A stretch of DNA of 64,000 nucleotides from Thioalkalivibrio sp. ALJ16 (GTDB lineage: Bacteria; Pseudomonadota; Gammaproteobacteria; Ectothiorhodospirales; Ectothiorhodospiraceae). The translations under genes and the position numbers were made by a program. The notes below the pieces were generated by a model that saw only the letters and a list, made by a program, of their open reading frames with translations, was not told the origin of the DNA and did not search any database. This document shows, one piece after another, positions 32,784-41,706 of this stretch. The stretch is taken from the NCBI RefSeq assembly GCF_000377345.1, contig NZ_KB898046.1:1-64000 (forward strand), given 5' to 3'. Within the stretch, counting starts at the first letter, position 1. Each line of letters opens with the position of its first letter.

Positions 32784-34142
32784 CTACGGAGTCGCCAGGC
32801 CGAGCATCGCTACGGCCAGGGAGAAATAGATCATGATGCCGCCGAGGTCGGCGATGGCGGTGATCAGCGGCACGCTGGCGGTGGCCGGGTCCAGCTTCAG
32901 GCGACTGAGGATGAACGGGAGCAGGATGCCGACCATGCTGGCAAAGGCGACGATCAGCGTCATCGCAATCGCGACCATCAGGGCGATGTCGGCCCCGCCC
33001 CGCCACAGGCCGAGCACAGATACGGCCAGCCCCATGGTCACGCCGATCCCGACGGCCACGCCGAGCTCCTTGCCCCACAGTCGCAGCCAGTCCTTCGATG
33101 TGACCTCGCCGGTAGCCAGGGCGCGCACCATCAGCGTGGCACTCTGAGCACCCGCGTTACCGCCGGAGTCGATAATCAGCGGCAGGAAGAATACCAGCAC
33201 CACCAGGGCCTCGATGGCCTCCTCGTACTGCGAGATCATCAGTGCGCCGATGGTGTTGAACGCGACCAGACCGATCAGCCAGCCGACGCGCTTGCGATAC
33301 AGCAGAAAGGGACTCGCATCCTGCGGCGAGAGCGGGAGGGTGCCGACCGCCCCGATCTTGTGGAAATCCTCGGTGGATTCGGCCTCCAGCACGTCCATCA
33401 CGTCGTCGACCGTGATCACCCCAAGCAGCTCGCCATGTTCCCCGACGACCGGCAGGGTCTCGAGGTCGTAGTGCTGGATCTTGCGCGCGGCCTCGACGGC
33501 CGACTCGGATACCCCGATCGTGATCGGGTCGGATTCGCTCAGCAGTTCGCGCACCGGGCTGTCTGCCGAGGCGCGCAGGAAGTGCCGGATCGGCACGGCG
33601 GCAAGCAGCACGCGTTCCTGATCCACCACAAAGATCACGTTATTCGAGTGTTCATCCGCGTTACGGCGGATGAAGGCGAGCGCCCTTTTCAGCGACCAGT
33701 CCGGATCCACCGCGACGACATCCGGTGACATTACTCGGCCAGCGGAGTCCTCCGGATAGTTGAGTTGTTTGAGGGCGCGGCGGATGGCACGGAACGGCAG
33801 TAGCCGCAGGTAGCCACGCAGGGCCTCCGGATCCAGGGTCTGGAGCAGGCCGGTGAGGTCGTCCGCCTCCATCTCCGAGAGGATGAAGCGGGCATCGTCT
33901 TTCGGCGAGGCCTCAAGCAGCCGGATCTGGTGCGCGGTGTCGAGGTAGGAAAAGACATCCGCCTTGCGTCCAGGCTCCAGCAGGTTGAACACGATTCCGA
34001 GATCGTGGTCGTTCACCTCCATCAGCGCATGCGCGATGTCCTGCACGCGCATGTAGTCGAGCAGTTCCTGAATGCCGTCGCGCTCATCCAGGCGCAGCAG
34101 CTCCTTCAGCTCGATGATGGATTGTTCCAGATGCGAATCCAT
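32784..34142 (-). CDS. mgtE: MgtE magnesium transporter (second of tandem pair)
   Basis: 452 residues, the same length as its neighbour. N-domain, CBS pair (VVGEHGELLGVITVDDVMDV) and membrane pore (IIDSGGNAGAQSATLMVRAL) all present. The two proteins diverge in the N-domain and termini, so this is an old duplication. They may form different Mg2+ (or Co2+) conductances. A 16-bp perfect palindrome lies about 120 bp upstream. Confidence 0.93.
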   Translation of the reverse strand: MDSHLEQSIIELKELLRLDERDGIQELLDYMRVQDIAHALMEVNDHDLGIVFNLLEPGRKADVFSYLDTAHQIRLLEASPKDDARFILSEMEADDLTGLLQTLDPEALRGYLRLLPFRAIRRALKQLNYPEDSAGRVMSPDVVAVDPDWSLKRALAFIRRNADEHSNNVIFVVDQERVLLAAVPIRHFLRASADSPVRELLSESDPITIGVSESAVEAARKIQHYDLETLPVVGEHGELLGVITVDDVMDVLEAESTEDFHKIGAVGTLPLSPQDASPFLLYRKRVGWLIGLVAFNTIGALMISQYEEAIEALVVLVFFLPLIIDSGGNAGAQSATLMVRALATGEVTSKDWLRLWGKELGVAVGIGVTMGLAVSVLGLWRGGADIALMVAIAMTLIVAFASMVGILLPFILSRLKLDPATASVPLITAIADLGGIMIYFSLAVAMLGLATP

Positions 34143-34260
34143 GCCTTACTCCCGGCAATAATCGACGGGCCTGGGGCTGAATACAGAGCCTTGCCAGGCG
34201 CCGCACGGATGCGGTGTCTTGGTCCGGTTTGGATCGGGCATGGGGCCCGGTCATTTCCGG

Positions 34261-34276
34261 CTCTTTGATCAAAGAG
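34261..34276. promoter_or_regulatory. 16-bp perfect palindrome upstream of mgtE
   Basis: CTCTTTGATCAAAGAG, in the gene-free stretch 34143-34661 and 119-134 bp before the second mgtE start. It could be a repressor operator or an RNA hairpin. No known Mg2+ riboswitch architecture is visible here. Confidence 0.4.
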
Positions 34277-34543
34277 GCCTGACGGAAAACGACCGGTTCG
34301 AGAACGGGCGCTTGCCGCTAGGCGCGGATAGATCGATTGCGTGATCGACGTTTCAAGGCACATTCCCGTGTGTGGAGATGCTGCTCATTCTAACGCATGG
34401 TGGGCGTCAATCAACCGCTTGTGCGGGGTTTTGAAACATTCATCTACTCTTCATGGTCAGTGATGGGCCAGCCAGTCCGCGGGTCGATGAGTGCTGAGCG
34501 TTGGGTGGTGGGGTGTGTTCCTGGACCCGGTTATGGGCCCTCC

Positions 34544-34610
34544 GTTCGCCTGCAAACAGGCTCCTGCAGGGGATTGTCCTGCCTTGCAGGAGCCTGCTTG
34601 CAGGCGAACC
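34544..34610. repeat. Inverted REP pair (CCTGCAGG variant)
   Basis: GTTCGCCTGCAAACAGGCTC then CTGCAGG (34544-34570) and its near complement (34582-34610) form a REP pair in head-to-head orientation, a BIME. The sequence is the A/T-substituted variant of the main REP (GGAGCCTGCTTGCAGGCGAA). It precedes the ABC transporter operon. Confidence 0.75.
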
Positions 34611-34661
34611 ACTCGGCGTCGGGCTGACGCAACGATTTGTGACTCAGAAAAGGTGCATGCG

Positions 34662-35375
34662 ATGGACGAGCAAGGCTCGGTGGCCGGCATGGTCCTGTCC
34701 ATGACGGATGTAGGGTTTGCCTACCCCGGCGAGGGGGAGGTGCTGCATGGCGTGGATCTCGAACTGGGCGCGGGCGAATGCGTGGCGATTGTCGGCGAGA
34801 GCGGCAGCGGCAAGTCCACGCTGCTGCATCTGGCCGCCGGGCTCGAGCCGGCGGACGCGGGCACGGTGCGCCTGGCCGGGCAGGCCCTGGCAGGGCTGGA
34901 CGAGGCGGCGCGCACGCGGCTGCGGCGCGCGCAGGTCGGCATCGTGTTCCAGTCGTTTCATCTGATCCCCACGCTCACGGCGCTGGAGAACGTGATGCTG
35001 CCGCTGGAGCTGGCGACGGATCTGGATGCCGCGCTGCGCCGCGAACGGGCCGCGGCGCAGCTGGCGGCCGTGGGCCTGGGGGACAAGGCCGGGCGCGAGC
35101 CGGAGCAGCTCTCCGGGGGCGAGCAGCAGCGCGTGGCGATCGCGCGGGCGCTGGTGCACCGGCCGACGCTGATCCTGGCGGACGAGCCGACCGGCAACCT
35201 CGACTCGCGCACCGGCGAGGAGGTGTTCGCGCTGTTGCTGGAGCAGGTGCGGGCGACCGGCTGTGCCCTGTTACTGGTTACGCACAGCGACGATCTGGCC
35301 GGGCGTCTGGACCGCGTGCTGCGCATGCAGGACGGCCATCTGCAGGATCGCGCCGCGGAGACCCCGGCGACGTGA
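34662..35375 (+). CDS. ABC transporter ATP-binding protein (LolD/MacB-like)
   Basis: 237 residues from ATG 34662; the upstream open frame runs through the REP pair and is excluded. Walker A GESGSGKST, Q-loop VFQSFHLIPTLTALENVMLP, signature LSGGEQQRVAIARAL, Walker B LILADEPTGNLDS, switch His in THSDD. The FQSFHLIPTLTA-ENV pattern is typical of the FtsX-type export group. It is coupled by a GTGA overlap to the permease gene. Confidence 0.92.
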   Translation: MDEQGSVAGMVLSMTDVGFAYPGEGEVLHGVDLELGAGECVAIVGESGSGKSTLLHLAAGLEPADAGTVRLAGQALAGLDEAARTRLRRAQVGIVFQSFHLIPTLTALENVMLPLELATDLDAALRRERAAAQLAAVGLGDKAGREPEQLSGGEQQRVAIARALVHRPTLILADEPTGNLDSRTGEEVFALLLEQVRATGCALLLVTHSDDLAGRLDRVLRMQDGHLQDRAAETPAT

Positions 35376-37912
35376 GCCTGCTGCTGGTAAAGGCCTGGCT
35401 GCGCGACTGGCGCAGGCGCCCCTTGCAGCGGCTGCTGACGCTGGTGGGTGTGGTGATCGCCGTGGCCGTGGTGCTGGCGGTGGACCTGGCCAACCAGTCG
35501 GCGCAGCGCGCGTTCGACCGTTCGATGGACGAGGTGGCGGGAACGGCGACCCACCAGGTCCTGGGGCCGGCCCGGGGTTTCGACGAGGTACATTACCGGG
35601 ATCTGCGCCTGGCCGGCTGGCGCGATAGCGCGCCGATCGTGGAGGGGCCCGCGCGGCTGCCGGACGGGCGCACGATCTATGTGCTGGGGGTCGATCCGCT
35701 GGCCGAGGGCCCGTTCCGCGGGGCGGCCTCGGATATCGGGGATGCCCCGGTGCAGCGGCTCGTTACCGAGCCGGGCACGATCCTGCCGCCGAGTGGCTGG
35801 TGGGCGGGTTCCGGGATGGCCCACGAGGACCGCCTTGCGCTCGAGACTGCTGCCGGGCGCTTCGAGGTCACACTGCTCGACCGCGCGGCGGAGCGTGACG
35901 AACCGGCGGCCGAGTCAGACGACGAGGGTGGCTCGCTGTGGGTCACGGATATCGCCACCGCACAGACGTTGCTCGGCCGGCCGGGGCGGCTCGATCGTAT
36001 CGACGTGCGCCTCGATGAGGCTGACATCGACGCCTTCGCGGAGCGGTTGCCGGATGGGCTGGAACTCGTGCCAGTGGCGGCGCGCGACCAGGCCTCGCGC
36101 GAGCTGGCGCAGGCCTTCCGCATCAACCTGACGGCGATGAGCCTGCTGGCGCTGCTGATTGCCGCCTTCCTGATCTACAACACCCAGACCTTTGCGGTGC
36201 TGCGCCGACGCGAGGTGCTGGCGAGCCTGCGCCTGGTGGGGGCCGGTCGGCGGGCGCTGTTCGGCGTGGTGATGCTGGAGGCCTTGCTGGTCGGTGTGAT
36301 CGGCACGCTGCTGGGGGTGCTGGTCGGGATGGGTCTTGCGCAGGTGCTGGTCGGCCAGGTCGCGCAGACGGTGACGGATCATTTCTTTGTGGTGGCGGTA
36401 ACGGAGGTGACGCCGCGTCCGCTGGCGCTGCTGGCGGTGATCGCGCTGGGGGTAGGGCTGTCGCTGCTGGCGGCGCTCGCCCCGGCCTGGGAGGCGGCAC
36501 GGGCGGCCAGCCCAGGCAGCCTCGGCCGCGGGCGGCTGGAGCGGCGGGCGCGCCGGGGTCTGCGCGGTCTGGCCGTGGCGGCGGTCGTGCTGCTGGCGGC
36601 GGGTGGTGTGATATTGCTGCTCGGGATCGGGGGGCTGGTGGGCAGCTTTGTCGCGCTGTTTCTGCTGATTACCGGCTTTGTGCTGCTGATCCCGCTGGTG
36701 CTGGCCGGGGTGCTGAGCGGTCTGGCACGGCTGGGTCGCGGTCAGACGTTGCCGCGCATCGGGGTGCGCAGTCTGGAGCGGAGCCTGTCGCGCAGCGCGC
36801 CGGCCACCTCGGCGCTGACGCTGGCCCTGGCGGCCGCGATCAGCGTGTCGGTGATGGTCGGGAGTTTTCGCGACAGCGTGGAGCAGTGGCTGGGGCAGGC
36901 GCTTACCTCGGATGTGTACGTGGTGCCGGTGGCGCCCGCCGCGGCGCGTAACGGGGCGCGCCTGCCCGCGGACTGGGGGGAGCCGCTCGCCCGCATCGCC
37001 GAGGCGGAGTCGGTCAGCACCGGCTCCAGCCAGGACACACCGAGCGATGCCGGGATGATCGATCTCTTTGTCGTCGAGCCGCACCCGGTCTGGCTGGACT
37101 ACCTGCCGCTGTTGCGGGCCGAGACCACGGGCGCGGCACTCGACCAGCGCCTGCGCGAGCGTGATGCGGTGCTGGTCACCGAGCCCTTTGCGGCCCATCA
37201 CGACGTGGGTGTGGGCGATCGCCTGGAGATCCGCGTGGACGACGGTCGGCGGATGTTCGAGGTGGCGGGCGTGTATCGCGACTACGGCAGCCCGCAGGGC
37301 ACCGTGCTGATGCTGGGCGAGCGGTTCTACGCGGGCACGGCCGGTGCCGAGGAGGTGGGATCGTTTGGGCTGCGTCTGCCCGACGGCGCGGATGCCGCCG
37401 TGGTGATCGAGCGCCTGGAGGCGTGGCTGGCCGAGCGCGAGACGGCGGCCATGGTTACGCGGCCCGGCGATATAGAGCAGGAGTCGATGGCGATTTTCGA
37501 CCGCACCTTTGCGATCACGCACCTGCTGCGGGTGATCACACTGCTGGTCGCGTTCATCGCGATCCTCGGGGCGCTGATGGCGCTGCAGATGGAGCGCGCG
37601 CGCGAGTTCGCCACGCTGCGCAGCCTGGGTCTGCTGCCCGGCGGGGTGCGCGGGCTGGTGGTGTTTCAGGGCGCGGTGCTGGGGGGCTTTGCCGCGCTGG
37701 CCGCGATCCCGCTGGGGCTGGGCATGGGCTGGCTGCTGATCGAGGTGATCAACCGCGAGGCCTTCGGCTGGGGCATGGACCTGCGCTGGCCAGTCCGCGA
37801 GATCGGCGAGACCGTCGCCCTGGGCATGGGGGCTGCGCTGCTGGCGGCGCTGATCCCGGCCTGGCGCATGGCACGCATGCGGTTGGTGCCGGCGTTGCGG
37901 GAGGTGCCGTGA
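35372..37912 (+). CDS. FtsX-family ABC transporter permease
   Basis: 846 residues from a GTG overlapping the ATPase stop. An N-terminal helix (LLTLVGVVIAVAVVLAVDLA) and a large periplasmic domain are followed by FtsX modules (about 250-370 and 720-840), with extra central helices, so there are two FtsX cores as in other long permeases. With the lipoprotein encoded next, this makes a three-gene unit of the kind found beside AttH/CrtC-like lipoproteins. A mechanotransmission or lipid/lipoprotein transfer role is inferred; the substrate is unknown. Confidence 0.87.
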   Translation: MSLLLVKAWLRDWRRRPLQRLLTLVGVVIAVAVVLAVDLANQSAQRAFDRSMDEVAGTATHQVLGPARGFDEVHYRDLRLAGWRDSAPIVEGPARLPDGRTIYVLGVDPLAEGPFRGAASDIGDAPVQRLVTEPGTILPPSGWWAGSGMAHEDRLALETAAGRFEVTLLDRAAERDEPAAESDDEGGSLWVTDIATAQTLLGRPGRLDRIDVRLDEADIDAFAERLPDGLELVPVAARDQASRELAQAFRINLTAMSLLALLIAAFLIYNTQTFAVLRRREVLASLRLVGAGRRALFGVVMLEALLVGVIGTLLGVLVGMGLAQVLVGQVAQTVTDHFFVVAVTEVTPRPLALLAVIALGVGLSLLAALAPAWEAARAASPGSLGRGRLERRARRGLRGLAVAAVVLLAAGGVILLLGIGGLVGSFVALFLLITGFVLLIPLVLAGVLSGLARLGRGQTLPRIGVRSLERSLSRSAPATSALTLALAAAISVSVMVGSFRDSVEQWLGQALTSDVYVVPVAPAAARNGARLPADWGEPLARIAEAESVSTGSSQDTPSDAGMIDLFVVEPHPVWLDYLPLLRAETTGAALDQRLRERDAVLVTEPFAAHHDVGVGDRLEIRVDDGRRMFEVAGVYRDYGSPQGTVLMLGERFYAGTAGAEEVGSFGLRLPDGADAAVVIERLEAWLAERETAAMVTRPGDIEQESMAIFDRTFAITHLLRVITLLVAFIAILGALMALQMERAREFATLRSLGLLPGGVRGLVVFQGAVLGGFAALAAIPLGLGMGWLLIEVINREAFGWGMDLRWPVREIGETVALGMGAALLAALIPAWRMARMRLVPALREVP

Positions 37913-39192
37913 TGGAGCGGTTGATGCATGTGGGAGCGGGCTTGCCCGCGAAAGGATCTTGCCAGAGCCCGACGCGGGCAGGGGCTTCGCGGGCGAGCCC
38001 GCTCCCACAGGTGCTCCTGGAGATGTTTCCTCATAAGATTTTGCGCCTGTTGGTGCTGGTTGGGCTCGTGGTGCTGCTGGCGGCCTGTGGCGGGGCGGAG
38101 CCGCCGGATGCGCGCGAGGCCGAGGTGTCCGGCCTGCGCGTGGGCGAGGCCCTGGGCGGGGAGGAGACGGACGGGTTCCGCCGCGCCGATGCGCCGCGGG
38201 AATTCGAGTTTCCGCGTGATCACGGGCCGCATCCGGGGTTTCGTAACGAGTGGTGGTATGTGACCGGCAATCTCGACGGGCCGGAGGGCGAGCGGCTGGG
38301 CTTTCACATCACCTTCTTCCGCGTCGGGCTCGCACCGGAGCTTTCGGGGGATGCCCGCTGGCACGAATCGGCCTGGGCCAGCCCGGATATCTGGATGGCG
38401 CATACGGCGGTGGTCGATCGCGAGGCCGGGCACCACGCCTCCGAGGAGCGCTTCGTGCGCGACGGGGCGGGGCTGGCGGGTGCGTCCGATCCGGTCGGTC
38501 GGGTCTGGGCCGAGGACTGGCAGCTCGCGCATCTGGACCGGGACCGCTGGACGCTGGACTTCAGCGTGGACGACTACCGGCTGGCGCTGGAACTGGAGCC
38601 CCTGCGCGGCCCGGTCCTCCAGGGCGAGGCGGGGCTCAGCCAGAAGGGTCCGGAACCGGGCAATGCCTCCTACTACTACTCCATGCCACGCATCGCGGTG
38701 CGCGGGGAGGTCGAGCGCGCGCAGCACGGGCGCCTGGCGGTAACGGGTCAGGCCTGGATGGACCGCGAGTGGAGCACCAGTGCGCTGTCCGAGGATCAGG
38801 TGGGCTGGGACTGGTTCGCGCTGCAGTTCGCCGACGGGCTGGACGTGATGTACTACCAGCTGCGCAAGGCGGACGGGCAGCCACACCCGCTATCCAAGGG
38901 CCGCTGGATGCCGGCGGACGCCGACGACCGGCTGCTGGAGCCCGCGCAGGTCGAACTGGAGCCCCGGCGCTGGGCCACGCAGCCCTCCGGCAACCGCTAT
39001 CCGGTGGAGTGGGCCATGCTTATCGCGCCGCCGGACGGCTCGGCGTCACGCGAATTCACCGTGCGCGCGATCCGCGACGAACAGGAGATGGACACCGTGA
39101 TCCGCTATTGGGAGGGCGCCGTGGATATCCTCGACCCGGACGGCGAGGCTATCGGGCGAGGCTTTGTGGAACTGACGGGGTACGACGACTAG
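37912..39192 (+). CDS. Lipoprotein with AttH/CrtC-like (lipocalin_9) domain
   Basis: 426 residues from the ATG at 37912, which overlaps the permease stop (TGATG) and has GGGAGG at perfect spacing. Residues about 6-33 are read from an inserted REP pair. The signal core LVLVGLVVLLAACGG follows with lipobox Cys59. The mature part shows HPGFRNEWWYVTGNL, a CrtC/AttH signature, and two lipocalin-like halves. If translation instead began at 38011 or 38023 a normal signal peptide would result, but neither has a ribosome-binding site. Probably works with the ABC-permease pair at the outer membrane. Confidence 0.85.
   Translation: MERLMHVGAGLPAKGSCQSPTRAGASRASPLPQVLLEMFPHKILRLLVLVGLVVLLAACGGAEPPDAREAEVSGLRVGEALGGEETDGFRRADAPREFEFPRDHGPHPGFRNEWWYVTGNLDGPEGERLGFHITFFRVGLAPELSGDARWHESAWASPDIWMAHTAVVDREAGHHASEERFVRDGAGLAGASDPVGRVWAEDWQLAHLDRDRWTLDFSVDDYRLALELEPLRGPVLQGEAGLSQKGPEPGNASYYYSMPRIAVRGEVERAQHGRLAVTGQAWMDREWSTSALSEDQVGWDWFALQFADGLDVMYYQLRKADGQPHPLSKGRWMPADADDRLLEPAQVELEPRRWATQPSGNRYPVEWAMLIAPPDGSASREFTVRAIRDEQEMDTVIRYWEGAVDILDPDGEAIGRGFVELTGYDD
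37929..38010. repeat. Inverted REP pair (BIME) inside a coding region
   Basis: TGTGGGAGCGGGCTTGCCCG then CGAA (37929-37953) and its inverse, ending CCCGCTCCCACAG (37979-38010), face each other. The pair is 84 nt with its frame, a multiple of three, and lies between the Shine-Dalgarno/ATG at 37912 and the lipoprotein signal core. Confidence 0.85.
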
Positions 39193-39200
39193 GGCGTTTC

Positions 39201-39425
39201 TACCACAGAGCGCACAGAGGACACGGAGAACAGCCAGGTCAAATGCGAAAAGCATTCACAGGAAGATTGGAAGACCGGAAGGCTTTTTTGGGTGCCGGCA
39301 GTGCTGCATCCGGGTCATGATCAGCCCTGGCGCGCAGGGCTAACCCGGGCACCCCACAGCAACCCTTCCTTCCAATCTTCCTGTTAATCGCTTTTGACCT
39401 GGCTGTTCTCCGTGTCCTCTGTGGT
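39201..39425. repeat. Palindromic GGAAG repeat, copy B (longest arms)
   Basis: Arms of about 65-80 nt: the left one contains ACCACAGAG, AGGACACGGAGAACAGCCAG, GTCAAATGCGAAAAGC and TTCACAGGAAGATTGGAAG; the right (39362-39425) is its near-exact complement. The core of about 75 nt is unique. Lies between the convergent lipoprotein and PA3496-like genes. Confidence 0.85.
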
Positions 39426-39475
39426 GCAACAGGACGGCCTGCAGGAGAGGGGTGGCGCGATGCCACCCCGGGCTG

Positions 39476-39676
39476 TTACCAGTCCATCGCCTCGTGCGGG
39501 ATGTCGAGGTCGAAGTCGTCCTGAAGGTGGGCGCGCAGGGCGCGTTCTTCCATTAGGCGTTCCAGGGTGCGGCGGGCGGCATGACGCGCCGGGCCACGGT
39601 CGTTGACGAGCTGAGTGTCGAACAGGCTGGCGATCTCGTCGGCGCCATCAGTCGCGTCGTCGATCGTCGGATCCAT
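39476..39676 (-). CDS. Small acidic protein, PA3496-like
   Basis: 66 residues from ATG 39676 (AGGAG 8 nt upstream). The pattern RHAARRTLERLMEERALRAH followed by DDFD and a terminal Trp resembles the PA3496 family of small gammaproteobacterial proteins, suggested to affect the envelope. Cytosolic, no signal. Function unknown. Confidence 0.65.
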   Translation of the reverse strand: MDPTIDDATDGADEIASLFDTQLVNDRGPARHAARRTLERLMEERALRAHLQDDFDLDIPHEAMDW

Positions 39677-39892
39677 TGTCGGGTCTCCTGACAAGCCGGC
39701 CGGGCCACCCCGGACTGCGGTATCAGAAAAGCCTTATAAAGGGTTTTCGGACCTGCGCAAGCAGAAAATTCTTATGCTCGCGCGTGTCTCCTTATGGTGC
39801 TTGGGTGGCGAACTCGGACGGATACGGCTGGTCCATGGAGCACGAGCGGTTGCGCTTTCCGCCGCCGTGTGACCCATTCGCGAGGGCCGAGC

Positions 39893-40870
39893 ATGCTGAT
39901 CCGTACCCGACGTCGTTCCGAGTGTTCCCGTAGCGAGGTCACGCCTCGGGAGATCTACGCCCGCAGGCGCGAGTTCCTGCGCGCAGGCGTCGGTCTCGGG
40001 GCCGGCGTGGCGCTCGGCAGTCTTGGCATGGCGCTGCCTGCTGCGGCGGCCCTGCGCGGGTACGAGCTGGAGTTCGAGCCGAGTGCGTTCTCGACCGACG
40101 AGGCGAAGACCTCGTACGACGAGATCACCAGTTACAACAATTTCTTCGAGATGGGCCCCGGCAAGGGGGATCCAAAGACCTACGCCGACCAGCTAAAGAC
40201 GGACCCCTGGACCATCACCGTGGACGGGCTGTGCGACAACCCGGGCGAGTACGCGGTGGAGGACTTCATTAGCCCCTGGTCGCTGGAGGAGCGCATCTAC
40301 CGCATGCGCTGCGTGGAGGGCTGGTCCATGGTGATCCCCTGGATCGGCTTCGAGCTCAACCGCATCATCGAAAAGGCGGCGCCGCGGGGCGATGCCCGCT
40401 ATGTAGCGTTCGAGAGCATTCACGATCCGGAAAACCTGCGGGGGCAGCGCCCCCGGCGCCGGGCCAGTTCCGGTGGGCTGCAGTGGCCCTATACCGAGGG
40501 CCTGCGCCTGGACGAGGCGATGCACCCGTTGACCATCCTCGCGGTGGGTCTGTACGACGAGGTGCTGCCGAATCAGAACGGGGCGCCGCTACGCCTGGTC
40601 GTGCCCTGGAAATACGGTTTCAAGAGCATCAAGTCCATCCAGCACATCCGCTTCGTCGAGGGCCAGCCGCCGACCCTGTGGAACCAGGCGCAGCCGGACG
40701 AATACGGCTTCTACAGCAATGTGAACCCGAACGTGGACCATCCGCGCTGGTCGCAGCGCACCGAGCGGCGGATCGGCGAGTTCCGGCGCCAGCGAACGGA
40801 GATGTTCAATGGCTACGGAGACGAGGTCGCCTCGCTGTACGAGGGCATGGACCTGCGCGAGTACTTCTGA
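39893..40870 (+). CDS. msrP: Protein-methionine-sulfoxide reductase catalytic subunit MsrP
   Basis: 325 residues. Tat signal (RRREFLRAGVGLGAG), molybdopterin sulfite-oxidase fold with the Mo-ligand Cys140 (RMRCVEGWSM). ATG 39893 has GAGGG upstream. Repairs periplasmic methionine sulfoxide using electrons from MsrQ, which is encoded 21 nt downstream. Confidence 0.95.
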   Translation: MLIRTRRRSECSRSEVTPREIYARRREFLRAGVGLGAGVALGSLGMALPAAAALRGYELEFEPSAFSTDEAKTSYDEITSYNNFFEMGPGKGDPKTYADQLKTDPWTITVDGLCDNPGEYAVEDFISPWSLEERIYRMRCVEGWSMVIPWIGFELNRIIEKAAPRGDARYVAFESIHDPENLRGQRPRRRASSGGLQWPYTEGLRLDEAMHPLTILAVGLYDEVLPNQNGAPLRLVVPWKYGFKSIKSIQHIRFVEGQPPTLWNQAQPDEYGFYSNVNPNVDHPRWSQRTERRIGEFRRQRTEMFNGYGDEVASLYEGMDLREYF

Positions 40871-40891
40871 ACGGGTGCTGGCTGAACCGGT

Positions 40892-41542
40892 GTGGGTGTG
40901 ACGGTTTCAAAAGAACGCGCTGGGGGGCTGTCGCCACGAGCGGTCTGGTGGGCGGTGCTGCTGGTGTCGCTACTGCCCGCGCTCTGGATCGGCCTGCGCA
41001 CGCTGGGCGGCTTTGGCGGGCTGGGCGTGAACCCGGTCGAGAAGCTGCTGGAGCTCTCCGGCACCCACGCGATGATCGCGCTGCTGGTGGCGCTGGCGGT
41101 GACGCCGTTGCGGCAGCTGACGGGGTTTGCCTGGATTGCCCGGCTGCGGCGCATGCTGGGCCTGGTCGCGTTCGTCTACGTGACTGCGCATGCACTGATC
41201 TGGCTCGGGGTGGACCTGTTCTTTGACTGGGAGCTGGTGTTCTATGACCTGACCGAGCGCCCGTTTGTGATGGTGGGGTTTGCGGCCTGGGTGATCCTGC
41301 TGCTCCTGACACTGACCTCGACCACTGCGGCGCAGCGCTGGCTGCGCCGGAAATGGCTCTGGCTGCATCGGGGGGTGTATGTGGCCGGCGTGCTGGCGGT
41401 GCTGCACTTCCTGTGGCTGGCCCGTGCCGACTATGCCGAGGTCGCGCTGTACGCGGCCATCCTGACGGCCCTGCTGGGCTGGCGCATCGCCTACCGCTGG
41501 CACAGCCGCCGGGTCCAGGCCCGCCGCCGCGCCGCCGCCTGA
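40892..41542 (+). CDS. msrQ: Haem-binding membrane subunit MsrQ
   Basis: 216 residues, six membrane helices of the ferric-reductase-like family; His residues in SGTHAMIALL, VTAHALIWL and WLHRGVYVAG/LHFLWL are haem ligands. The start is uncertain (GTG 40892 or 40898). Passes quinol or flavin electrons to MsrP. Ends in a basic tail. Confidence 0.93.
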   Translation: MGVTVSKERAGGLSPRAVWWAVLLVSLLPALWIGLRTLGGFGGLGVNPVEKLLELSGTHAMIALLVALAVTPLRQLTGFAWIARLRRMLGLVAFVYVTAHALIWLGVDLFFDWELVFYDLTERPFVMVGFAAWVILLLLTLTSTTAAQRWLRRKWLWLHRGVYVAGVLAVLHFLWLARADYAEVALYAAILTALLGWRIAYRWHSRRVQARRRAAA

Positions 41543-41544
41543 AG

Positions 41545-41706
41545 GTCCGGGTCAAGGGGGTTTCACAGGAAGACGGGAAGACAGGAAGCTTCTGATTGTG
41601 GAGGCTGAGATTTCGCCCACCGCGCGATGCTAGCCGCCGCGCCGGGGATGCCACCTCACCAATAACCCTTCCTGACTCCCCATCTTCCTGTTAACGCTTT
41701 TCGCCC
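41545..41706. repeat. Palindromic GGAAG repeat, copy C
   Basis: Left arm GGTCAAGGGGGTTTCACAGG then AAGACGGGAAGACAGGAAG, right arm CCCATCTTCCTGTTAACGC then TTTTCGCCC, unique core. Lies between convergent msrQ and argF and ends at the argF stop. Confidence 0.8.

Noticed and set aside
34143-34400. M-box Mg2+ riboswitch before mgtE
   Set aside because: No M-box core sequence is recognisable; only the 16-bp palindrome stands out.
39676-39892. Small genes upstream of msrP
   Set aside because: Candidate frames have no ribosome-binding site and overlap the divergent leader region; nothing recognisable.
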